A program made the position numbers and the translations under genes. Below are positions 45,846-56,000 of a stretch of DNA of 64,000 nucleotides, in pieces. Origin of the DNA: Cyanophora paradoxa (lineage: Eukaryota; Glaucocystophyceae; Cyanophorales; Cyanophoraceae). The notes below the pieces were generated by a model. It saw nothing but the letters and a program-made list of their open reading frames with translations. It was not told where the DNA came from and searched no databases. The DNA is taken from positions 1 through 64,000 of the forward strand of contig QPMI01000588.1 of NCBI GenBank assembly GCA_004431415.1, written 5' to 3'. Position 1 is the first letter of the stretch. Each line of letters opens with the position of its first letter.

Positions 45846-47391
45846 TTACTCGTCCGTGGGGGCAGGTGCCGGCAGGGCCAGAGGGGCCTTGCCCTTGGCA
45901 CGAGTCGGCGGGTCGGGGCAGGCACTGTGGTGGTGCCCGGCTTCGCCGCAGCGACCGCAGACCTCGTTTGCCGCTTCATCCTCATACTCATCATTGTATG
46001 AGTCGTCGTACGATTCGTCGTACGCTTCAGCTGGGGCACCCGCCTGGTCATTCCGCACCCAGGGGTGGCGGGGGGCGTGGGGGGGGCGCTTCGGGCAAAG
46101 GAAAGCCCAGTGAAGGCGCTCGGAGGCTGGGACACTGGGGTCGCCAGCACAGTTCCAGCACTCAGCCGGAGGGTACTGAGGGTACCCAAGCTCAGCCATG
46201 CGCTGCATCACAGCGGCAAGGGCGCCTGGCGAGCTAGACTGCACGGCCCAAGAGGACCCATGTGCAGAAACGAGGGACCGGGCCTCGCGATCAGCTGCAG
46301 GAGGGGGGTCACGCCCAGCCTCAGCAGGAGCCGCTGCTGCAGCTGCAGGCTTCACAGCCTTAATTGGCGTGGCATCCACGTCGCCGGCATACGGCGGAGC
46401 CTTGAAGCCGGCCGGCCCTTGGAGCGCTTTGCCGAGGGCTCAGTCTCCTGGGACGGCTCCTGCAGCAGGCGCACGGTCCGGCGACCGTGGCGGTCGCACT
46501 GCTCCTCGAAAATCCTTTCGGCGCGCAGGGGCGTGAGATCGGCCCGAAGCGCGCGAACTCGCCGCGGAGCTCCTGCAGAATGTACGTCATCGTATTCTCA
46601 TTCTGGCGCGCGCCGATCGCAGCGCGAACTTCGTAGTTGTCATACTGCGGGTCGAGCCCGGTCTGACGGCGCGAGAGAGCGTTCCCAATCACGGTGATCA
46701 AGTGCTCAGCGTATGATTTGCCCGCGGGGCGCGTGTGGCGCACGTGCGGGGCGATCCAGTTCACCCACGTCAGCGGGTCTTCGCCCGTGTACGCAGCGTT
46801 GATCGCGGCTTCAGCGACGTGGGGCAGGCCCTTCGTCACGCGCGCAATGATGTACTTCGCAACGCCCGGAGCGCGCTGGAAGTTATTGCGGCCCTCAGCG
46901 ATCTCAGCCTCGAGACGCGTGATTGCATTCTCGAGCTGCAGGATCTCGGCCTCGGTCTCAGGGAGCCGGGCCTCGATAGGCAAGGCAGTCAGCACGGCCA
47001 GCCGCGCGCGCTTGCTGGCAAGGTATTCTTTAGTCTCTTCCAGCTGGTCACGCATGCGCTGCATCTGGGAGCGCAGCGAGCCCTTGCAGAGCTGCGAGAC
47101 CATGAAGCCGCCAAGAGCTTCAACCTTGGTCCAGTTGTCTCCCTCGGGCTCATACGCATACTTATGCGCCTGAGTGGAGACGAAAGTGCTAATCTGCTGG
47201 CGCCACTCATCGACTTCTTCGATGGTAGGGTTCGCAGACAGCGGAGTGATGGAGGGCAAGCCCTTCGCATCAACTGCGGGCGCCGCAGCAGCCATCTGCT
47301 GAACGGAGACGCCACTCACAGGCGCGGTCGAGTTGAGTGCGATCATGCGATCACGCTCACTCGCCGGCAGCTCAACTGGAAGCCGCGACAT
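45846..47391 (-). pseudogene. Retrotransposon gag-like gene, frame-disrupted
   Basis: The first part runs from ATG 47391. It has a helical, charged segment likely to form a coiled coil (KEYLASKRARL, then a Glu/Leu-rich stretch) and a capsid-like region with WVNWIAPHVRH. The last part (to 45846) contains an acidic Tyr/Asp-rich stretch and a CCHC zinc knuckle, CGRCGEAGHHHSAC, followed by the stop. Between about 46540 and 46390 the coding potential passes through a third frame, so at least two frame changes separate the two halves. They could be indels, sequencing errors or, less likely, programmed shifts. Gag packages the element RNA into particles. The zinc knuckle makes the gag call good; the superfamily (copia or gypsy) cannot be told without pol. 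Confidence 0.75.
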
Positions 47392-47873
47392 GGCAGGCTC
47401 TCACAGTGGCAAGTACAAGGCAGATCAAATTTGAGCTCGAAGCTCTTTGAGGCCGAGTCGCCGCGTAAAACGCGGGATTTCGACGGCACAGACGACGATA
47501 TGTTGCTAGCGCAACACACCGGAGCACAATCCAGGCTCGCAGGCCAGGGATCGGCGATGGCACAAAGTTGCCCTCGAGGGGAACTTCGGCGGCTCGACGC
47601 GCACGAGGGCGGTCGGCTCTAGCGCGGCGCGCGGCCGGCTCTTCAGCACGCAGGGCAAGAGTTCCGATTAAAGAACTCAAGCCAGCCAGTCTCCGGGGTC
47701 ACCGGAACGCAGGCCCTCACTTTTCGGCGACCGGGGTTGACCGGAGGCTTACTGTGAGCAAACGTGTGGGAATGTCACTACGATGCTACGGTGCGCGTGC
47801 GCGGCGCGCGCGAAGGCGGGATCGCGAGCGACCCGACCTGACCCTTAAAGATTCAGCTCCGAGCAGTGGCGCC

Positions 47874-48173
47874 TGTCGCGTGCGGGATTAGTGGGGAAGC
47901 ACGCGGGGAGGCTCCCGGTCGAGCGTGGCTCGACGGGGCTCAGTGGATCACGAGGGATCGCTATCGCTTCTGTAGTATTGCAAGTAACACTGTATCCCTA
48001 ATGAATGATGTGTACCCGGACAGGCCCGGCGTACCCGTATTAGCTATAATAAGAGGCGGCCGAGGCGTACTGACGCCGACGTCGGCCCTAGCAGCACGTA
48101 GGCTGCACTAGCCACTAGCAGCACGAAGGCTGCACTATCTAGCTCCGCATGCACGATAATCATGCATGCGACA
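47874..48173 (-). repeat. LTR, right copy (5' LTR of the element)
   Basis: 300 bp, same ends as the left LTR. In the element's direction this is the promoter-bearing LTR. A TTATTATAGC word on the minus strand (about 48050) is a possible TATA element. Confidence 0.92.
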
Positions 48174-48243
48174 TAAACAATATATATATATATATTAATA
48201 TAATATTCTCGAATCTCATGTTGCTTTCTGGTGTCTATATATA

Positions 48244-48440
48244 GCGTGCGGGATATCGATTGGTGTGGGGGCACGCGGCGATGCGAGCTATCGAACTATC
48301 GCTGTCGCTTCTGTAGTACTAGTATTGCAAGTAATTATAACAGTGTATCCCTAATGAATGTGCTGTACCCGGACAGGCCCGGCGTACCCGTAGTAGCTAT
48401 AATAAGAGGTGGCCGAGGCGTACTGACGCCGACGCCCCGG
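48244..48440 (-). mobile_element. Diverged LTR remnant
   Basis: About 70 bp outside the right LTR, the sequence again reads GCGTGCGGGAT, TCGCTTCTGTAGTA, GTGTATCCCTAATGAATG, GTACCCGGACAGGCCCGGCG and AGGTGGCCGAGGCGTACTGACGCCGACG, in LTR order but with substitutions and small gaps. It lacks the terminal part after CCGACG. It is an older solo or truncated LTR of the same family beside the young insertion. Confidence 0.8.
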
Positions 48441-48778
48441 CCCAGGCCACCGTGCATGTGATTTTCTTCTCCGCCCTCCCCGGCCACCCGAGGCGGAGAA
48501 GGCCGGGTGGGGGGGAAGGGAAGGGGGGGATGGGGTGGGGGTGGGGGGGGGGGGGGGGGGGGCGCGAGGAGGCCTAGGGGGAGGCTAACTACTCACTATA
48601 GCTAGCCGCTTGCAATTGCAATTGGCTACTCTAGACCTAGATCTGCAGCTCGTCAGCGGAACATTAATCGATATCGAACATGCAAAGGGATTCGTTTGAG
48701 CTCCGGATGTCCATATAGCTGGATCAAAGAAATCGAAATGGATGGACTATACTATGCCAACAGTGCTTCCATCGAAAT
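48441..48778. other. Gap with G-tract before the SET gene
   Basis: The stretch from about 48500 to 48562 is G-rich, with an almost pure G run at 48540-48562. The rest holds no gene. Confidence 0.5.
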
Positions 48779-50495
48779 CTATCGCTTGGGGCGGCCCTTT
48801 GGCGCGCTGGGCGGGGGGCAGCAGCCGCAGCCGTGGCCGTGGCCGCCGGCCCCGCCCTTCTTCTTGCAGGCGGCGCCAGCGGGGGCGTTGCGGCGCGCCC
48901 CGAGGGCCCCCGTATGCGTCACCTCGAGCTGCGCCGCCGCCAGCGCCGCCAGCAGTCGCTCCTCCGCCAGCGCCCGCCCCCGCTCCAGGATCGCTATTTG
49001 GCCCTCCCGCCACGCCCGTGCCGCTGCCGCGCGCGCCTCGCCGCCGGGGCCGCCCTCGGGCCACGCCGGCGCCCCGCGCAGCGCCTCCAGCGCCTCTCCG
49101 CAGAGGGCCGCGAGGCACCGCTCCGCCGCCACCTCGCCCCGCGCGCTCACCGGCTGGTCCTGCAGCGCCAGGTACCCCGCCGCGTGCTCCTGGGAGGGGC
49201 GCGTGAGGGGTACGTGCGGGGCGGGTGGGACCCGGGGGGTACGGGCACCTCGTCGTTCATGACGGCGACGCGGAGGGCGGCGCGGAGGCTGAAAGACGGC
49301 TCGCCCGTCGCCAGCAGCTCGTGGCCCCTGCGAGCGCGCCGGTTCGAGGGGTACGGGCGCGGAGGGGGGTACGGGGCGCACGCGGCGAGGCCGTTCTCGA
49401 AGAGGAGCTGCGCCTTGAGCGCCGCGAGCTCCTCGGAGGCGTTCTGTGCCTCCCGCGCCGCGTCTAGGGGGTACACTCGTCGGGCGAGGCGCGGGGGGCG
49501 GGGTCGGGGCGGGGGGCGGACCGGAGGCCTTGAGGGGGGCCTTGCCACGGTGGGCGGGCCGGGCAGGGGCCAGCGACTCGCCCACGAAGGGGAGAACGGC
49601 GCCCTCGAAGACCATCCGCGCCAGCCGCTCCGTCAGGTCTGCTCGGCGGGGCGGGGCGGGGCGGTCAGGGCAGGGCGGGGGCGGCGGGGCGAGGGCGGGG
49701 AGGGGGCGGGGAGGGCGCGCCGGCGGTGTCGTCGGGGTTGGCGCCGGGCGGGAGGCAGAAGCCGTAAGTCTCGAGGAGGGCGACGTTGGGGTGGGCGCCG
49801 TAGCTCAGGAGCACCTCCTCGCCCGCCGCGTACCCCCGCCGCGCCGTGAAGCGGTAGCAGCCGCCGGCCGCGTCGTGCGCCCCGTCCGACTCGCCCGCGC
49901 CGAAGTTGAAGAGGTCGCCCACGGGCGCCAGGCAGTACTTGTCCCCCGGCGCCGCCCCCGGCGGCGCCGCGTAGAGGCCGCGCGTCATGACACAGCTCCA
50001 CGCCCACCGCGCCTCCTCCCGCAGCGCCCCCGGGTCCCCGTCCCGCGGCGGGAGCGCCCCCGCGTGCTCCGCGACGTACTTCTCCACCTCGCGCTCCGCG
50101 CGCGCCGCCTCCGCCGCCGCCCGCCGCAGCCTGGAGATCGCCGCCTCGTCCCCGAGGTGCGCGAGCTGCTGCTCCGACCAGAAGAGCGGCGTGTCGAACG
50201 CCCGCGGCAGGACGCTCAGGTAGGGCGCGTGCTCGCTCGCCTCGCCGAGCCGCCGCTCCCGCACGAGCCACAGGACGAGGCGGCCGATCGGGCCGAGCGC
50301 CTTGTCCTCCACGCCGGCCGCGCGCGAGGTCACCAGCAGCGCGTCGGGCACCTCCAGGAGCGCCTCGCCCGCCGCGAACGCCCGCGTCGCGACCAGGCCG
50401 AGTCCGCGTCCCGGCAGCGACTCGACCCGGAGGTCCGGCCGCCGCAGCCCGCGCTCGGCCGCCCACGCGAGCAGCCGATCCGCCTCGGCCGCCAT
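48779..50495 (-). CDS. SET-domain protein methyltransferase, LSMT/SETD3-SETD6-like
   Basis: Likely lysine or histidine methyltransferase of the split-SET, RuBisCO-LSMT/SETD family; the substrate is unknown. From ATG 50495 the first exon codes GRGLGLVATRAFAAGEALLEVP (the N-terminal SET strand), then APYLSVLPRAF, WAWSCVMTRGLY, PVGDLFNFGAGESD, and GEEVLLSYGAHPNVALLETYGFCLP. These correspond in order to family motifs, but the usual N-H dipeptide after P-x-x-D-x-x is N-F here. Later exons code a helical C-terminal substrate-binding-type region (SFSLRAALRVAVMNDEVP). The protein ends in a short His/Cys-rich tail, HGHGCGCCPPP, before the TAG at 48779. Introns begin near 49735 and in the 49660-49200 range; their exact borders are uncertain. 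It is divergent from DDI1 with 105 bp between start codons. Confidence 0.82.
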
Positions 50496-50600
50496 AGCTC
50501 TGCTAGCTACCGGTAGGCAGAAGTTGGCCAGGTGCGGGGGGTACAGCGCCAGGAAGGAAGTCTGCTCAGACTCGGCTGCAGCCGCACAGGGACGCGCAGG
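50496..50600. promoter_or_regulatory. Compact bidirectional promoter, SET/DDI1
   Basis: Only 105 bp separate two divergent start codons. Both 5' untranslated regions and promoters must overlap here unless one promoter lies in the neighbour's first exon. The stretch contains CTACCGGTAG, a 10-bp palindrome (about 50506-50515). No TATA box is seen. Confidence 0.5.
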
Positions 50601-52518
50601 ATGCAAATCACGGTGTCGGATGAGACGGGCGAGCACTTTGCGGCCATCGAGGTCGATGGCTCCACGAGCCTGGACGACCTGAAGGCCATCATCGAGGCGG
50701 AGCGTGCGCTGGGCCCGCCGCGCGCCGGCTGCCGCATTGGCTGACAAATGTGCGTCTGCACCGCTCAGTGAACGTCCCGATGGCCCAGCAGGTCCTGCTG
50801 GTCGACGGGAAGCCCCTGTCGGCGCCGAGCGCGCTGAAGGACAACGACATGATCCTCGTGCGGAAGTACGCTCCTCCGCCGCCGGCCGCGGCGGCCGGCG
50901 CTCCTGCGGCCGCGGGCGGGAATCCGGTTCGCATGCTTCGCCTGCATACACGCGCGTCGTCTGACCGCGGCCCCGGGACGCCGTGCGCAGCACATGCTCC
51001 AGGCTCAGCAGTTCATCGACGAGGTCCTGGCGACGCCCGGCGCGGTGCGCCCGCCGGGCGGCCGCGGGCAGGTTGCCGCCGCTCCGGGGCTGACGAGGGC
51101 GGGGCGGCGTGCGCAGCTGGCGAACCTGAAGTTCAACCAACCGGCGCTGGGGGAGGCGATCGAGCGGCGGGACCTGCAGGCGGTGGTGCGGATCATCACG
51201 GAGGCGGAGAAGCGGAAGCGCGAGGCGCAGCTGCGTCGCCTCGAGAAGATGCGGCAGCTCGAGGAGGACCCCTTCAACGTCGAGCTCCGTGCGCCCCGAC
51301 CGCGCCGACCCCGCCGCCGCCGCCTCCGCCGCCGCCGCCGCCGCGGGCGCGGCCGACGCCGGCCGCAGAGCAGGAGATCGAGAAGGAGATCCAGCAGGAG
51401 AACATCCAGGAGAACATGGAGCTTGCCATCGAGGAGGCACGCCGCCCGCGCTCTTTGATCTTTCCGGACACGCCCTCAGAGCTAGCCGCAGGTGCCGGAG
51501 GCGTTCGGATCGGTGGTGATGCTGTACGTGGACGCGAAGATAAACGGGCACCCCATCAAGGCCTTCGTCGACTCCGGCGCGCCCCGCCCCCGCCGTCGCC
51601 CCGCGCCGCGGTCGCTCGCTCCCCTCACGCGCGGCCGGCGCAGGCGCCCAGTCGACGATCATCTCGATGAACGTGGCGGAGCGGTGCGGCCCCCGCCCCG
51701 CCCCGCCCCGCCCCTCCACGCCCGCCCCCAGGCGACCCCCGGGGCGCAGGTGCGGGATCATGCGGCTGGTGGACAAGCGGTTCTCGGGGATCGCGCGGGG
51801 CGTCGGGACGGGCAAGATCGTCGGCCGCGTCCACGTCGCCCAGCTCCAGCTCGGCTCGGCCTTCTACCCCTGCACCTTCACCGTCCGCCCCCTCCCTCTA
51901 CCCCCCCACCCCCCCACCCTCCCCCTCCCACCTACCCCCCCCCTCCGCCCCCCACCCCCCGACCCGTTTTGTTTCCTCACGTACCCCCCCCCCCCCCCCC
52001 CCCCCAGGTGATGGAGAACCAGGACATGGAGTTCCTGCTGGGGCTCGACATGCTCCGCCGCCACCAGATGGCCATCGACCTCCGCGTCCGCCCCTGCGCC
52101 CCCCCCCCCCCCCCCCCCCCCCCCCCTTAAGCCCGAGCAGGAGAACGTGCTGCGTGTGGGGAGCGAGGCGGTGCCGTTCCTGTCGGAGAAGGACATCCCG
52201 CGGCACCTCCTCGGCCACGAGGCCGAGGCCTCCTCCTCCGCAAACTCCGCCCCCTCCGCCCCCACCTCCCCCAGCAGCGCCCGCCACCCCGCCCCGGCCC
52301 TTGCCCCCGCCTCCTCCGCCCCGGCCCCGGCCCTCGCCGGCCCCGCCCCCGCGGCCCCACCGGCGGCGGCCCCACCGGCGGGGAGGGGCGGGGCGGTGTC
52401 GGAGGAGAAGATCGAGCAGATCGTGGCGCTGGGGTTCGACCGGCAGCAGGCGGCCGCCGCCCTCGCAGCCTGCGGGGGCAACGTCGAGCTCGCCGCCGCC
52501 ATGCTCTTCCAGCGCTAG
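50601..52518 (+). CDS. DDI1: DDI1-type ubiquitin shuttle/aspartyl protease
   Basis: Ubiquitin-dependent protease and proteasome shuttle in cytosol and nucleus. Domain order is complete: N-terminal ubiquitin-like domain ([13 protein letters not shown], ... VLLVDGKPL), helical domain (about 50995-51290, [16 protein letters not shown]), retropepsin-like domain with the catalytic FVDSGA, then [14 protein letters not shown] and [14 protein letters not shown], and a C-terminal UBA domain ([24 protein letters not shown]..). The retropepsin exon order needs a GC donor at 51577 (51577-51643) placed inside the Gly codon of DSGA; two other GC donors lie near 50720 and at 51437. Two introns (about 51890-52010 and 52090-52134) are nearly pure C, and the second ends TTAAG rather than CAG. 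A Pro/Ala/Ser linker joins RVP to UBA. Ends at the TAG at 52518. Confidence 0.93.
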
Positions 52519-53042
52519 CCCGCCCCGCCCCGCCCGCCGCCCCGCCCCGGCCCGCCTCGGCCGGACCCGCTAGCTTTTGGTGTCGGCATGTCGGCCTAGG
52601 CCCGCCGCTTGTGGCCCCCCGCGATCTGTGCAACGTGTGCAGACTCGCTGCCGCCACCTGCCGGTCCCCCTCGCCCCTCCGGGGGGCGTGGCGGCCTGCT
52701 GCCGAGCCTCGGAGGGGGCGGCCCGGGGAACTTATAATCAAAATTGAAATAAGGGAACCTCCGCTCTCGCCTGGCTTGACTCGCGTGGTCGCATTTTATG
52801 CAGATCGCCAGCGGGCCCCTCGTTAAATTAATCTCCTATGTCCTGTCTTCTCTCATCTCTCCTTTTTTGGCTAAATCATTTTTTTAACATTCGATTCCTC
52901 GATCGGGCCATTTTCTCTTTCCCCCCCCCCTCATTTTTTCCCATTCGCCCCCAATTTGGCCCGAATTCTCAACCCAACCGGTTCGCCGCAGTTCGCCGCT
53001 CGCAGCGCAGCAGGCCCAGCCGCGCCGCGCCGGGCCGCGAGG
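52519..53042. other. Intergenic gap, DDI1 to helicase gene
   Basis: 524 bp between two plus-strand genes: GC-rich after the DDI1 stop, then T-rich (52840-52960), then the helicase start context (GGATGGCGG). No gene is seen. Confidence 0.5.
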
Positions 53043-56000
53043 ATGGCGGACGCGGACGAAGAAGACCGCTTTAAGGTTCGCTGACACTAGTAAAAAGGGG
53101 GTAGCAACTGACCTAAAAGCGGGCTAAAACCGGGCTAAAGTCGGGCTAACATAAGGTCGGACGTAATGCCCGGATTAGATCGGACCTAAAACGGATTTGA
53201 TCGGACCTAAAACGGGTTAGATCGGACCTAAAACGGCTTAGATCGGACCTAATGCCCGGGCTAAATCGGATATATGATCGAAGCTGAGCGCTAGCCATGG
53301 TCCGGGCTAGAACGCATGGTCCGGATATGATCGGACCACATGTACATATTATCATGAGCGCTAGTTCATCGGTTCATGAATGATCATGAAAGAAAGGTCT
53401 TGTGTCTAGTACTAGTTGAAAGTTGAAACTTGAAAGTACGTGCCGCCGCGTGTGCATAGCGCCGGCCATACGTCGTGGCGCGGCCCGCCCGGCCGCTCGC
53501 GTGGATCCGTGGATCCGTGGCATCGCTGTGAAATGCGCGCCGGGCCGGGGCCCGGGGGTGCGGGGCTCGGGATTGAACTGCGAGCGGGCTACTGAGCATG
53601 CGGGATCTCTTAATAGCATCTTAATGACTTATATTCGGAGTTGCAGAAGCTGGCTGCGAATGGGCGGGGCGGAATTATGCTGGGAGGAAAAGGGGGCCCT
53701 CGTTACTACGAATCCTGAATACCGGTACAGGCTTTAATCGGCTGGCCGCGCAAACGCGCCCATCGTCTCCAGCACCCTCGAAAACCCCCATCTACACCCT
53801 TCTGGATATTTATGGTATTCCGTAAAATGTAAAATGCGCCATACAATCGAACGTCGGGCGCCGCCCGCTGCCAGCGGCTGATCCGCGACTCATCCGGCTC
53901 CTTTCGCGCAGCTGACTGTGCTTGGATGGACGCCCGAGCAGCTGCTCGACGCGAATCTGCTGGCCGCCGCGGTCGCGGCCGCGCCGCCCCTCGAGCTGCG
54001 CTCCGTCGGCGGCGCGATCGCGACGTCGACGGCGGCGGAGCTGCGGCGCGCGCTGGAGCCGCTCGTGCTGGAGGAGTGCCGCGCGTCGCTCGCGCAGGCG
54101 CTGGAGCGCGCCTCGAACGGCGGGGCGCCCTCTGTGGGCCTCGGCGTCCTGGACGTCCGGAGCCCGCCCCGCAGGGCGCCGCTGAAGATCGCGCGGGTCT
54201 ACTTAAAGTGCAGCTCGGCGGATCTCGACCCGACGACGCTCTTCGGCGGCAGCGTCTGGCTCCTCTCGGACGCGCCGGACGGGCTCTCCGGAGGCAGGGC
54301 GGGAGCGCGCTGCGGGCTGGCGATCGTGCAGGGCCAGCCGCCTTCGGAGCGGGAGCTTCAGCCGGACACGGAGCCGGAGCCCGATCCGGAATACCGTCTG
54401 CAGTTTCTGGGCGGTTCTCTCAATCTGGTGCACAGCCCCCTCTGTTATTTTCGCCGAATTCGAGCCATCTGACAACCAGTCAGGACGAGGGCGACGCATG
54501 GCACGCGGTGCACCTCGGGACCATCGTCACGGAGCAGCGCATCGCTTCTAAGCTCGCCGAGCTGGAGAATGACAGGCGCTGGCGCCTCCTGCCCTTCTTT
54601 CTCAATCCCGCCGGCTGGACAGCAGCGTCGGCTGCAGCTGCGGGCGCCGTCGGCGGCGGCTCCCTCCTCGGGGCCGACCTGGCGGCCGAGATGCGGCAGG
54701 CACTCGAGAAAGTCTCGGCGGCGCTCCGCCTCAACGACTCGCAGCGCCAGGCCGTCTCGCGCGCGCTCTTCGACACCGCATCGCCCGTCCTCCTCATCCA
54801 TGGGTGTGTGTCTCGCTATCGCAAATTTCCTTTGATTTCTGTCCCTTCTGACGGAGCTGGCAGGCCCCCCGGGACGGGCAAGACCGTCACCCTCGCCGCC
54901 TACCTCTCCCTCTTCGTCGGCGCCTCCGCGCGCACGGAGAAACACGGGTCTTCGACGTCGACCGGGCGCCGCCTGCGGGCGCTCGTGTGCGCCCCGACGA
55001 ACGTGGCGGCTGCGAACGTCGCCCTGAAGCTGCTGGGCGTCGCGGCCCGCGACCCCAAGTTCCCGTTGCGCGACCTCGCCCTCCTCGCCTCGGAGGAGCG
55101 CCTCGTGCGTCTCCAATTTAAATTGCGCTAAAGCTTCGCCTTGCCCGGCGGCCTCTTTTGAGCATGAGGGCGAGCAGGAAGTGACGCCGGAGCTGGAGCG
55201 TGTATTCGTGAAGGCGCGGGTGCAGCGGCTGCAGGGCGCCATCGCGCAGTGGTCGCAGGCGCTCGCCAGCGCGGCGGAGCGGCTGAAGCCGACGGCGTCG
55301 CCGCAGCTCAGCGGCCGCGAGGTGGAGGCCCTCGCGGCGGACCTCGCACGGCAGATGGCGGAGGCCGTGCAGGTTGTGGAGCGCGACGCGCCGGACGAGC
55401 TGCCGGGTGGCAGGACGCGCGTCGCCATCCTCAACGCGGCGGCGCAGGCCTCCAAGCGAATCGAGGAGGCCGCGGACGCGTTGAAGGTGAAATAAAATCG
55501 AAATCGTGCTTTTTTTAAAAAAGCATTGAGTAGCATTAAAATCCTCCCCGAGACCGCATTTAATAGCACCGGTGCTTTATTCCGCAGATTTCGAAATCGG
55601 TCGAAGAGCGTGAGGCCCTCTTCGTCGCCGTGCAGCACGCCGGGGGCGTCTTCAGCTCGGCCGCCCGCGTCGCCCGCAGCGCCTGGGAAGCGCACGTCGT
55701 GACCTCAGCCCGCGTCGTCTTCTGCACCCTTGCGACGGCCCACAACTACGGCATGAGGCAGGACACGGGCTTCGACGTCGCCGTCGTCGACGAGGCCGCT
55801 CAGGTACACTAGTACTGCTCCGCCGCGCTTCCTTTGCCTTCGAGCGCGTTCAACCGGGTTCGGCAGGCGCCCGAGGCGCTGACGGCCCTCGTGTACCGCC
55901 CGGGGCTGCGGAGCCTGGTGCTGGCGGGGGACCCGAGGCAGCTGCAGGCCACCGTCCTCTCCCAGGTCCGGCCCCTCGAGACCAGCTCCAGTCAGCCCGA

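Larger units (their letters stand above)
41858..48173 (-). mobile_element. LTR retrotransposon with gag only (TR-GAG-like)
   Basis: A complete insertion of 6,316 bp: 300-bp LTRs at both ends, each starting TGTCGC and ending GCGACA, flanked by the 5-bp target duplication TAAAC (41853-41857 and 48174-48178). The coding strand is minus, so the 5' LTR is the right one. Next to it, GGCGCCACTGCTCGGAG is a candidate primer-binding site. Next to the left LTR the minus strand has a purine-rich stretch (GAGTGGAGGAGT), a candidate polypurine tract. A gag-like reading frame occupies 45846-47391. The remaining 3.7 kb toward the left LTR shows no protease, reverse transcriptase, RNase H or integrase motif, so the element is non-autonomous. 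LTR identity implies a recent insertion. Confidence 0.9.
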
